Source: Ignavibacteria bacterium (lineage in GTDB: Bacteria > Bacteroidota > Ignavibacteria > Ignavibacteriales > Melioribacteraceae). Taken from it: a stretch of DNA of 8,124 nucleotides. The stretch spans positions 1 to 8,124 of the forward strand of contig QILJ01000370.1 in the NCBI GenBank assembly GCA_003233295.1, given 5' to 3'. The translations under genes and the position numbers were made by a program. Positions 1 to 5,901 of this stretch are shown here, one piece after another (within the stretch, counting starts at the first letter, position 1; the number at the start of each line of letters is the position of its first letter). The notes under the pieces are model-generated. The model did no database searches. It was not told the origin of the DNA and saw only the letters and a program-made list of their open reading frames with translations.

Positions 1-21
1 AAGGTGTGATAAATTAAATAT

Positions 22-43
22 GAGCGAAAGAGGACTTTCGCTC
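22..43 (-). terminator. Perfect hairpin, possible terminator of the gene run
   Basis: A perfect 9-bp inverted repeat: GAGCGAAAG (22-30), 4-base loop AGGA (31-34), CTTTCGCTC (35-43). It lies 43 bases beyond the stop codon of the MscS gene, the last gene of the minus-strand run. Read on the minus strand, the stem is followed by a T-rich but interrupted stretch (ATATTTAATTT), so it would be a weak intrinsic terminator. On the plus strand no T run follows. It shares bases 38-43 with a second inverted repeat (38-66), so only one of the two stems can form at a time. It could instead be part of a dispersed palindromic repeat. Confidence 0.4.
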
Positions 44-66
44 TACAATCAAACTTTGTAGAGCGA
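38..66. repeat. Inverted repeat overlapping the terminator-like hairpin
   Basis: An 11-bp perfect inverted repeat, TCGCTCTACAA (38-48) and TTGTAGAGCGA (56-66), with a 7-base loop. Its left arm overlaps the right arm of the hairpin at 22-43, and the unit GAGCGA/TCGCTC occurs three times within 45 bases. In a minus-strand transcript this stem is made first, and the other stem can form only if this one opens. It may help transcript 3'-end formation, or be a copy of an intergenic palindromic repeat. Bases 1-86 hold no gene that I can see. Confidence 0.45.
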
Positions 67-86
67 GTTTCAGAAAAACAAAGGTA

Positions 87-2051
87 TTACTTTTCTTGTT
101 CACTTTCTGAATCAGGTCTTTTCTGATCAACATCTTTGTCAATATGGACATCCATTTGCGGAAACGGTATCTTAATGTCAGCATCTATAAGCAATTTATT
201 AATGTATAACAGCGCTTCGCTTTGAATGAATATCCACTCACTACGGTTCGCTGTCCAAAAACGAAAAGTAAAATTAAGACTGCTTTCTCCATATCCATTA
301 AACAGAACATACGGCTCAGGATCTTTAAGTACATCTTGTCTGCTGCTAATTGAGTATTTTAATAGTTCAATTACTTTTTCCGGGTCTGTTCCATATTCCA
401 CACCAATATTTATCTCGATCCTTTTGTACTTATCGGATAATGTCCAATTTGTTACTCTTGAAGAAATTAGGTCAGCATTAGGCACTATTTCTTCCGAACC
501 GTCAAATCCCTTTATAATGCTTGACCTTATACCAATTCGCTTAACAGTTCCGGTTAAATTTTGAATACTGATCACGTCTCCAATTTGAACCGGTCTTTCA
601 AATAATAATATTAATCCTGAGATAAAGTTATTAACAATATTCTGCAGACCGAAACCTATACCAACGCCAAGAGCGCCGGCTATGATAGAGAATTTCGTCA
701 TATCGAAACCGACGGCAAATAACGCAAACAGCAATCCAAAAGTAATTATGATGTAGCCGGTGATCAATGAAACTGCTCCGGGAACCCCGCGCGGAAGTTT
801 TAATCTTGGTAATATTTCACCATCGAGAATGAATCTCGTTAAACGTGATAACTTTACGGATAACCAAATTGAGAAAAAGAACAGAATAATATTCCCGACA
901 CTGATAGTAGTTTCACCAACATCCCATGAAGTGTTAAAGGCATCTATTGCAGCTTTTTTCAGTGGTTTGTAAAGTGAAAATCCATCAAGAAAAGATGCGA
1001 CCCATATAAAATAAGTTATGAACCTTACTATTTTAATAATTGTTTTCTTAACCAGATCATGATCTTGTTTAATAATTAAAAATAGATTAGCAAAATTTGT
1101 TTGAAGAAAGATTGTGAGTAATTCATCAAAAACCTGATAAGCAGTCACAAGAAGGAGTGAAACGTATATTGCGTTCATTACTCCGTTTAATACTAATCTT
1201 GATAAAATAGTATTGCCTGCAAAGTTAGCGATGAGAGTGAGTACAAGAACTACAACCATTACTTTTATGATGGAAGACAAAACTTTTACGAATGGTCTCC
1301 TCTGTTCCGGGATCTTGTCTATTGGAATTTTCAGCATCCAATACATTGCTGCAATTAATAGTATGATAAGTCCATTAACAATAAATCTTTGATTTAAAGT
1401 ATTTGTTGCAGCTAATTCCATTATCCTCTGTAAAAGGAAAATAAAAGTGACAAAGAATAACGGACCTCTTGATACTTTTGTGATCATTATTGGGAATAAT
1501 CTCAGCAATGGAAATATGAAAAGTATCGTAAATATTTCCGCGACTATCCTTGGCGCCAGCGGGAAAAATAAGTATTCAAAAAATAGGGCAATTAATAACG
1601 ATATTGAAAATGGTCTGCTTAATAATTTCAGTGAATCAAGACTGCCTTTATCATTCTTCTCTTCTTGCTCACTAAGATTCCTTTTGGCAAATAAACCAAG
1701 TAAGAAAACTACAAGTAGTATTATCAGAAAGAAAAGAATGTAAAAAGGAATTTGAGCACTGTATAGATCATAAAACTCGGAAAAAGCATTTCCTATATTT
1801 TTTTTAGTGTTTCCCCAACGTTGTGCAATAGTTGAAGTATCTGATGTATCAGCAAAAGCTTTCCAAATAGGAGGGGAATCGAAAGTAAACAATAATGACT
1901 TTTTTGCACTTATTTCATTTTCAATAGCTGATAATACTTCTTTTGCGGTGATCTCTTCCATGGATACTTTATCCCGCAACGATAAAACGCTATCAAGTGT
2001 TGCAACTATAAATCTATCAACTGAATTCAAATCTTTACTGAATTCACCCAT
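87..2051 (-). CDS. MscS-family mechanosensitive ion channel (main ORF, 654 aa)
   Basis: Small-conductance mechanosensitive channel subunit, expected to form a homo-oligomeric inner-membrane pore that opens under membrane tension to release solutes on osmotic downshift. Residues 1-100 are soluble and helical (LRDKVSMEE near 25-33, FDSPPIW at 57-63). About eleven membrane segments follow between residues 103 and 485. The hallmark is the pore helix and start of the beta domain: GALGVGIGFGLQNIVNNF (459-476), FERPVQIGD (484-492), and VPNADLISSRVTNW (523-536). The charged tail ends after IPFPQMDVHI. The size and many extra helices resemble the large MscK/MscM-like members rather than small MscS. 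The first membrane helix is followed by Ala-Lys-Arg, implying the N-terminal domain lies outside; that needs an export signal, which this ORF lacks. ATG 2051 has no Shine-Dalgarno site, only AAAAAG immediately before it. I therefore think the true gene continues upstream to 2553 or 2538. Confidence 0.9.
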   Translation of the reverse strand: MGEFSKDLNSVDRFIVATLDSVLSLRDKVSMEEITAKEVLSAIENEISAKKSLLFTFDSPPIWKAFADTSDTSTIAQRWGNTKKNIGNAFSEFYDLYSAQIPFYILFFLIILLVVFLLGLFAKRNLSEQEEKNDKGSLDSLKLLSRPFSISLLIALFFEYLFFPLAPRIVAEIFTILFIFPLLRLFPIMITKVSRGPLFFVTFIFLLQRIMELAATNTLNQRFIVNGLIILLIAAMYWMLKIPIDKIPEQRRPFVKVLSSIIKVMVVVLVLTLIANFAGNTILSRLVLNGVMNAIYVSLLLVTAYQVFDELLTIFLQTNFANLFLIIKQDHDLVKKTIIKIVRFITYFIWVASFLDGFSLYKPLKKAAIDAFNTSWDVGETTISVGNIILFFFSIWLSVKLSRLTRFILDGEILPRLKLPRGVPGAVSLITGYIIITFGLLFALFAVGFDMTKFSIIAGALGVGIGFGLQNIVNNFISGLILLFERPVQIGDVISIQNLTGTVKRIGIRSSIIKGFDGSEEIVPNADLISSRVTNWTLSDKYKRIEINIGVEYGTDPEKVIELLKYSISSRQDVLKDPEPYVLFNGYGESSLNFTFRFWTANRSEWIFIQSEALLYINKLLIDADIKIPFPQMDVHIDKDVDQKRPDSESEQEK

Positions 2052-2078
2052 CTTTTTAGCAGTGGTTTAGGAGCTTTT

Positions 2079-2477
2079 TCAGTTTTTGTTGGTGAGTACC
2101 CAAATTTCTTTTGCTTTCTTAATTCTAACTTTTGCATCATCAAGCTTTTCAGCTTTGTCCTCCAACGTCTTTTTAAATTTTAATATATTATCTAAATATG
2201 CGATCCATTTTTTATCGAGGTCTTCTAATTTTCTAGTCGGTAAAGGTTTTAAAATTTCCGGTGTAGAGTCTTTTTTAAGTGATTTATTTTCATCGATCAA
2301 CTTCTGAAAATCTTCAGCTTGCTTCCGGACCGAAATTTCTGATGATCTTAACGATTCGATCTCCTTTAATTCAACATAAGCTTCCTCAATCTTCTGAGGT
2401 ATTTCAATAACCGGAACGGCTTTTAGTTCTTCTTCTTTTTTTTTCTTCAGTTTGTGGTTGATCTGTATTCTGAGCAT
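2079..2477 (-). CDS. Charged coiled-coil ORF, probably the periplasmic N-terminal domain of the MscS channel
   Basis: Encodes 132 residues, almost wholly charged and helical, rich in Lys and Glu, with heptad-like stretches around residues 28-60 and 82-125 and one tryptophan-containing segment near the end (EIWVLTNKN). It has no enzyme motif, and as an isolated protein I do not recognise it. Its first residues (MLRIQINHKLKKKK) look artificial: one frame over, the same DNA encodes the end of a good signal peptide. The ORF ends only 27 bases before the MscS ORF and lies in the same frame, separated by TGA and TAA. Reading the 30 bases across the gap one frame over gives TEKAPKPLLK, which continues naturally into KKMGEFSKDL of the channel. 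My reading is that this is the periplasmic coiled-coil domain of an MscK/MscM-like channel, cut off by small indels. A free-standing small protein is the alternative. Confidence 0.5.
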   Translation of the reverse strand: MLRIQINHKLKKKKEEELKAVPVIEIPQKIEEAYVELKEIESLRSSEISVRKQAEDFQKLIDENKSLKKDSTPEILKPLPTRKLEDLDKKWIAYLDNILKFKKTLEDKAEKLDDAKVRIKKAKEIWVLTNKN

Positions 2478-2553
2478 AAAAATTTTGAGCGCCTGATAGA
2501 ATTAGGATAATCATGATTCTCAAGATGTATTTATGCATCTTATATTCTTTCAT
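2404..2553 (-). pseudogene. Signal-peptide fragment, 5' end of the channel gene
   Basis: A short frame starting at ATG 2553 or ATG 2538, stopping at TGA 2404-2406. From ATG 2538 it reads Met-His-Lys-Tyr, a hydrophobic core (ILRIMIILILSGA), then NFYA|QNTDQPQTEE. This is a textbook Sec signal peptide with signal-peptidase I cleavage after residue 22 and the Ala|Gln junction common in FCB bacteria. The frame fails at a run of nine A residues (T on the plus strand, 2436-2444). With eight A residues it would run straight on through EEKKKEEELKAVPV into the 132-aa coiled-coil ORF. Neither ATG has a clear Shine-Dalgarno site. The gap to the phosphorylase stop is 42 bases when counted from ATG 2553. 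Confidence 0.6.
2436..2444 (-). repeat. A9 homopolymer at the frame break
   Basis: Nine consecutive T on the plus strand (A9 in the message), flanked in the message by GAAG and GAAGAAGAA. It joins the signal-peptide frame to the coiled-coil frame. A tract length of 8 or 11 restores a continuous frame, and 9 breaks it. Runs this long are prone to replication slippage, transcriptional slippage and sequencing error. For comparison, the runs of eight at 1798-1805 and 2613-2620 in the same window leave their frames intact. Confidence 0.75.
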
Positions 2554-2595
2554 TAGAGTTGGTGAGTTATTTTATGAATACTTTAAATAATAATA

Positions 2596-3420
2596 CTAGA
2601 TCATTTCAATGATTTTTTTTACAAGTTTTTCAAATTTATTTTTTACCAATTCTGCTGTTTCCATAACCTCGTTGTGAGATAATTTATTTTGAGATATTCC
2701 CGCAGCATAATTTGTGATACATGAGATGGCTCCAACTTCCATTCCAAGGGTAGAGGCAAAAACCGCCTCGTGTACCGTTGACATTCCAACAGCATCACCG
2801 CCCAGTCTTTCGACCATTTTAATTTCTGCCGGCGTTTCATAACTTGGTCCTGTTCCAAACCAATAAACACCTTCTTTCAAGAACACTTTTACTTCCAGCG
2901 AAGCATCACGAATAATTTGATTTATTCTTTCTGATGGGAAGTTTAAGAAATCGGATTTCATTTTTTCAGTTGCTAATCCGATCAGATCGGTCAGCTCCTT
3001 TTTAATATTGAATGTATTCATCGAAGTGATCAGCATCAAGTCAGCCGGTTTAAAATTAGGATTCAATCCGCCGGCGGCATTTGTCAGCAGAATTTTCTTG
3101 CACCCTAATTTATGCGCAATAAAAACCGGGAGTATGCATTCGGAGATTTTATAACCTTCGTAAGGATGAATTCTGCCTTGGTAGATAAGTAGATTTTTAT
3201 CATGAAGTTTTACAAAATGAATATATCCTTTATGACCTTCCACTGTTGATTTTGGGTAACCTGGAAGTGAATCGGTTGAGATAGTTTTAATGATCTCTGT
3301 TTGATCTGCAAAGTCTCCCAAACCGCTTCCGAGGATCAATGCAACTTCCGGATCAAAAGGTTTCTGAGATTGGATTTCATTAAGAAGATATTTGTATTTA
3401 AAATCCAAATCGATTTTCAT
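2596..3420 (-). CDS. punA: Purine nucleoside phosphorylase, class I (PNP/MTAP family)
   Basis: Catalyses phosphorolysis of purine (deoxy)nucleosides to free base and (deoxy)ribose-1-phosphate in the cytosol; family members of this type are usually trimers specific for 6-oxopurines. The 274-residue length is typical. Visible motifs are phosphate-binding GSGLGDF (31-37), EGHKGY with His63, YQGRIHPYEGY (80-90) with Arg83 and His85, TNAAGG (113-118), TGPSYETPAEI (190-200) with Glu195, GGDAVGMST (207-215), and CITNYAAG (234-241) with Asn237. The stretch after the NAAGG motif is unusual: where most relatives have a DHIN...NPL element this protein has SMNTFNIKKELTDLIG (133-148), and it has His217 where STVPE is common. 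The start has AAGAGAA about 8 bases upstream, a plausible ribosome site. It lies 35 bases after the nupC stop. The symbol punA is by family; deoD-type enzymes are a different family. Confidence 0.95.
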   Translation of the reverse strand: MKIDLDFKYKYLLNEIQSQKPFDPEVALILGSGLGDFADQTEIIKTISTDSLPGYPKSTVEGHKGYIHFVKLHDKNLLIYQGRIHPYEGYKISECILPVFIAHKLGCKKILLTNAAGGLNPNFKPADLMLITSMNTFNIKKELTDLIGLATEKMKSDFLNFPSERINQIIRDASLEVKVFLKEGVYWFGTGPSYETPAEIKMVERLGGDAVGMSTVHEAVFASTLGMEVGAISCITNYAAGISQNKLSHNEVMETAELVKNKFEKLVKKIIEMI

Positions 3421-3455
3421 TGAATATTCTCTTTAAAAAAATTTGTGTTAATATA

Positions 3456-4745
3456 TTAAAATAAAATTCCAGCTAAAGTTGCCGTCATCAAAGTTGCCAA
3501 AGCTCCGCCGGCAACGGCTCTAAGTCCTAACTTTGCCAAATCCGATTTCCGTTCTGGTGCAAGCGGTGAAATACCCCCGATCTGAATTGCGATTGAACTG
3601 AAGTTCGCAAATCCGCAGAGAGCATAAGTCGCCATCAAAATTGTTTTTTCATCCAGAAGTTCTTTTGCTTCTATTAAACTGCTCAAATCAAAATATGCAA
3701 CAAATTCATTCAAGACCAATTTTGTACCGAAGAGTGAGCCAAAATGAAGCGCTCCTTCCCACGGTACACCAATTCCATAGGCTAAAAACTGCAGAAAATA
3801 TCCGAGAATGAATTGAAGATTCAAAGGTTTGCCGTAGTGTTCTATTAAAATGGAATTAAGCCCCACAAGATTGCCGAAACCTTCTAGCACATAATTGGTT
3901 AACGCAATAAGCGCTATAAAGGCGATAAGCATCGCCGCAACATTTAACGCCAATTTTAATCCTTCTGCCGCGCCGAAGGCTGCCGCTTCTATTACATTTG
4001 AGGAAGTCTTTTCAATATTTACTTTTACAGACCCTTTTGTTTCAGGCTCTTTTGTCTCCGGGAAAATGATCTTTGATAGTATTAACCCCGCTGGTGCAGC
4101 CATCACGCTTGCACCGAGTAAGTGTGTAGCGAACAGCAGTTGTGCATCATTGATCGAAAGTCCCATAACATCGGCAAAGGCTTGACTCAAAATTTGAATA
4201 TAAGCAGCCATAACCCCGCCGGCAACCGTAGCCATTCCGCCGACCATCACGGTAAGAAGTTCACTGTTGGTCATTCCTTTGATGAATGGTTTTATCATTA
4301 AAGGAGCTTCGGTTTGTCCGACAAAAATATTTGCCGTTGCTGATAGTGATTCTGCACCGCTGGTACCAAGCACCTTTGCCATCACCCAAGCCATCCCCTG
4401 AACAATTTTCTGCATGATACCGAGATGATAAAGTATTGCCATTAACGATGCAAAGAAAATGATTGTGGGCAGAACTTGAAATGCAAAAAACATTCCCATA
4501 CTGCCTTCAGCATTTGGCGATAGAGCAAGGCTGCCAAATACGAATTTAGCTCCTTCGGTTGTAAAGTTTAAAATGATCACAAAAAAACTGCTGATCCATG
4601 CGAAGAATGTTTTGATCCAGCCGAGAGGCGCAAAGTAAGTACCAAGCACATCGCCTTTAATAATTAGTATTGCAAAAACGATCTGCAAACCGAGTCCGGA
4701 AATCAAACGATCTGCAAACCGAGTCCGGAAATCACAAGTCTCCAA
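3456..4745 (-). CDS. nupC: NupC/CNT nucleoside transporter, open part (429 aa, frame broken near N-terminus)
   Basis: Inner-membrane concentrative nucleoside transporter that couples nucleoside uptake to H+ or Na+ entry. Family signatures are clear: FVGQTEAPLM (141-150), containing the conserved Gln-Thr-Glu that contacts the nucleoside; GVPWEGALHFGS (326-337); NEF (346-348); and CGFANFSSIAIQIGG (377-391), with the conserved Asn and Ser of the substrate site. Hydrophobic helices fill the rest and the C-terminus is complete. The extreme N-terminus is wrong: this frame can start only at a TTG (4745), giving ETCDFRTRFADRL before the family-like ISGLGLQIVFA. A 29-bp tandem duplication causes this; the true start appears to be ATG 4837 in another frame. 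As it stands, the first transmembrane helix is lost. Neighbours tdk, cdd and the phosphorylase support nucleoside rather than other substrates. Confidence 0.9.
   Translation of the reverse strand: METCDFRTRFADRLISGLGLQIVFAILIIKGDVLGTYFAPLGWIKTFFAWISSFFVIILNFTTEGAKFVFGSLALSPNAEGSMGMFFAFQVLPTIIFFASLMAILYHLGIMQKIVQGMAWVMAKVLGTSGAESLSATANIFVGQTEAPLMIKPFIKGMTNSELLTVMVGGMATVAGGVMAAYIQILSQAFADVMGLSINDAQLLFATHLLGASVMAAPAGLILSKIIFPETKEPETKGSVKVNIEKTSSNVIEAAAFGAAEGLKLALNVAAMLIAFIALIALTNYVLEGFGNLVGLNSILIEHYGKPLNLQFILGYFLQFLAYGIGVPWEGALHFGSLFGTKLVLNEFVAYFDLSSLIEAKELLDEKTILMATYALCGFANFSSIAIQIGGISPLAPERKSDLAKLGLRAVAGGALATLMTATLAGILF
4676..4734. repeat. 29-bp perfect tandem duplication inside nupC
   Basis: The sequence matches itself at an offset of 29 without mismatch: 4676-4705 equals 4705-4734 (30 matching positions, so two full units plus one base). 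The unit contains CGATCTGCAAACC and GAGTCCGGAAATCA. The match ends at both sides (4675/4704 and 4706/4735 differ). The identity of the copies points to a very recent event. Confidence 0.97.
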
Positions 4746-4837
4746 TTTATCTTTCTCTTATTATTGGATAATAGGAATGCAATTCCCAGCAGAAGTACGA
4801 TCCCGAAAATGCCTCTTAATAATGAAATGAAATCCAT
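4703..4837 (-). pseudogene. nupC: N-terminal fragment of nupC with first membrane helix
   Basis: ATG 4837 opens a 44-residue frame with a hydrophobic helix (residues 9-24, GIFGIVLLLGIAFLLS), then NNKRKINWRLV and ISGLGLQIV, ending at TGA 4703-4705 inside the duplicated segment. This is the normal start of a CNT protein. The ATG is 9 bases after the tdk stop and has a short purine-rich site (GGAA, 4842-4845), so it was probably translated together with tdk. The fragment and the downstream frame both encode ISGLGLQIV, once from each copy of the repeat, which shows directly how the frame was broken. Confidence 0.8.
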
Positions 4838-4846
4838 ATAGTTCCG

Positions 4847-5419
4847 TTAATTAGATTTATAGTGATGTTTACGGCATCTTGCTTCGTAACTTTCCAGAGC
4901 GCCTACAACAACCCTTTCGGCAGATGAAATTTTTCGCTGGGTCATATTTGCCGGATTACCGCAGACCACACAGATAGCCAAGGTTTTAGTAATATATTCT
5001 GCAGCAGCAAGTAATTGTGGAATCGGCTCAAAAGGTTCACCGCGGTAATCCATATCTAACCCGGCAACAATAACTCTTTTGCCTTGTGATGCTAATTCAT
5101 TACAAACATCTACTAAAGTGTTATCAAAAAATTGTGCTTCATCAATGCCTACTACTTGTGCAGCGTGAACCGTTTTAAGGATGTCTTTTGCAAAATCGAC
5201 AATAGTTGACGGCATCGATTGCTCGCTATGTGAAACAATTTTTTCAGTAGAAAACCTATCGTCAATTCGTGGTTTGTAAATTTGAACATTCAGTTTAGCT
5301 ATTTGCGATCGCCGCAGCCTTCTGATAAGTTCTTCTGTCTTACCGCTGAACATACAGCCGGATATAACTTCAATCCAGCCGGAATCTTTAGGAACGGAAT
5401 GAGGTGCAAAATCCACCAT
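4847..5419 (-). CDS. tdk: Thymidine kinase (type II, TK1-like)
   Basis: Phosphorylates thymidine, and usually deoxyuridine, with ATP to the 5'-monophosphate in the cytosol; members are normally tetramers and are feedback-inhibited by dTTP. The 190-residue length is normal. In order: P-loop GCMFSGKT (21-28), Walker B-type GIDEAQFF (91-98) with catalytic Glu94, [11 protein letters not shown] (120-130), then the zinc site from CVVC (Cys150, Cys153) and CRKHH (Cys182 and His185). The thymidine-covering lasso carries MTQRK (159-163). The ATG at 5419 has AAGAGAG about 8 bases upstream, one of the better ribosome sites here. It begins 20 bases after cdd stops and ends 9 bases before the intact start of nupC, consistent with one transcript. 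Confidence 0.97.
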   Translation of the reverse strand: MVDFAPHSVPKDSGWIEVISGCMFSGKTEELIRRLRRSQIAKLNVQIYKPRIDDRFSTEKIVSHSEQSMPSTIVDFAKDILKTVHAAQVVGIDEAQFFDNTLVDVCNELASQGKRVIVAGLDMDYRGEPFEPIPQLLAAAEYITKTLAICVVCGNPANMTQRKISSAERVVVGALESYEARCRKHHYKSN

Positions 5420-5439
5420 AATTATTGCTCTCTTATTTG

Positions 5440-5841
5440 TTATGATTTATTAAGTTGTTCGTCACCGAAAGAAAAGGGAATAAGGTCTTTGACTTTAAAA
5501 ACCTTCTGTTCGTCATTCCCATTAGTGATTATCACATCAAGTTCTTTGCCGCAAAGCTCTAAGAGGACTTGTCTGCATGCGCCGCACGGAGGTATAAAGT
5601 CCTTACTGTCGGATGCAATGGCAATAGCAGAAAAATCATTTTCACCCGCTATTTTCGCGGCGAAAGCAGCTGTTCGTTCGGCACACATTGTTAATCCGTA
5701 CGATGCATTCTCAACGTTTGCTCCTTGATAAACTTTCCCATCTTGTGTTAATAGAGCTGCGCCTACTCTGAATTTTGAGTAAGGTGAATAGGACATCCCT
5801 TTTGCCTTTTTGGCTTGATAAGCTAATTTTTTGTAATCCAT
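5440..5841 (-). CDS. cdd: Cytidine deaminase
   Basis: Hydrolytic deamination of cytidine and deoxycytidine to uridine and deoxyuridine, a pyrimidine salvage step in the cytosol. The 133-residue length fits the small homotetrameric type. [13 protein letters not shown] (18-30) and NVENASYG (42-49) form the ribose-binding region. Zinc ligands and the proton-shuttling Glu lie in CAERTA (Cys53, Glu55) and PCGACRQVL (Cys86, Cys89). The C-terminus DLIPFSFG is also typical. The start at ATG 5841 has no Shine-Dalgarno sequence; the region before it is almost purely A/T and holds a palindrome. The product can feed tdk, since deoxyuridine is a common tdk substrate, which fits its place directly upstream. 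Confidence 0.97.
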   Translation of the reverse strand: MDYKKLAYQAKKAKGMSYSPYSKFRVGAALLTQDGKVYQGANVENASYGLTMCAERTAAFAAKIAGENDFSAIAIASDSKDFIPPCGACRQVLLELCGKELDVIITNGNDEQKVFKVKDLIPFSFGDEQLNKS

Positions 5842-5854
5842 AAAATTGAAATTA

Positions 5855-5874
5855 AATTATTTACCAAAATAATT
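5855..5874. repeat. AT-only inverted repeat in the cdd leader
   Basis: A perfect 8-bp inverted repeat, AATTATTT (5855-5862) and AAATAATT (5867-5874), separated by ACCA, lying 14-33 bases upstream of the cdd start. As RNA it would be a weak stem. As DNA its symmetry would suit a dimeric regulator, or it could be chance in such AT-rich sequence. Confidence 0.35.
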
Positions 5875-5894
5875 CATTATATGTTAAATGCAAA
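5865..5894 (-). promoter_or_regulatory. Possible FCB-type promoter for the salvage genes
   Basis: In the 60-base gap before cdd, reading the minus strand, TTTG (5894-5891) is followed after 19 bases by TATTTTG (5871-5865). This resembles the Bacteroidota arrangement of a -33 TTG and a -7 TAnnTTTG box, with one base missing from the second box. The second box overlaps the inverted repeat at 5855-5874. A TATAAT (5881-5876) is also present but has no -35 partner. Assigned by pattern only. Confidence 0.25.
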
Positions 5895-5901
5895 CATATT
5901 A

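Larger units (their letters stand above)
87..2553 (-). pseudogene. Composite frame-broken MscK/MscM-like channel gene (~821 codons if repaired)
   Basis: Three pieces read in order as one exported channel: signal peptide, periplasmic coiled coil, and multi-helix membrane part with an MscS domain. Three single-base changes in A/T runs would restore one frame: one A fewer in the A9 run (2436-2444), one fewer in the A5 run at 2083-2087, and one more in the A5 run at 2053-2057. The result from ATG 2553 is 821 residues, or 816 from ATG 2538. Support comes from a membrane topology that needs an exported N-terminus, a signal peptide found exactly where required, and sensible coding sequence (TEKAPKPLLKK) across the gap. 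The fusion is inferred and has not been compared with a homologue. Causes could be real gene decay or indel errors in the assembly. Confidence 0.6.
3456..4837 (-). pseudogene. nupC: Composite nupC locus (450 aa if one repeat unit is removed)
   Basis: Deleting one 29-base unit from 4676-4734 joins the 44-residue N-terminal frame to the main frame exactly at LQIV-FAIL and gives a single 450-residue CNT transporter starting at ATG 4837. No other stop or shift is needed. As 29 is not a multiple of three, the extra copy necessarily shifts the frame. The rest of the gene looks undamaged, so the event is recent, is reversible by slippage, or is an assembly error. Confidence 0.8.

Noticed and set aside
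226..564. 112-residue plus-strand open frame
   Set aside because: It lies entirely antisense to the MscS domain, which has strong family motifs; no protein motif is visible in it.
1798..1805. A8 run inside the MscS ORF as another slippage site
   Set aside because: The frame continues correctly on both sides (GNTKKNIGNA), so nothing indicates a break here.
760..2070. Several plus-strand open frames (760-972, 1447-1743, 1807-2070)
   Set aside because: All are antisense to the channel gene, have no recognisable motif, and reflect the low stop density opposite a hydrophobic coding sequence.
2086..2307. 73-residue plus-strand open frame
   Set aside because: Antisense to the Lys/Glu-rich coiled coil; its Ser/Phe-rich composition is the mirror of Lys and Glu codons.
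2643..2870. 75-residue minus-strand frame beginning FIGLEQDQ
   Set aside because: It is an out-of-frame reading within the purine nucleoside phosphorylase gene.
3895..4185. 96-residue plus-strand open frame
   Set aside because: Antisense to conserved parts of nupC; the Ala/Ile-rich sequence has no domain signature.
5282..5728. 148-residue plus-strand open frame across tdk and cdd
   Set aside because: It spans the opposite strand of two genes with full catalytic motifs and crosses their junction; no family resemblance is seen.
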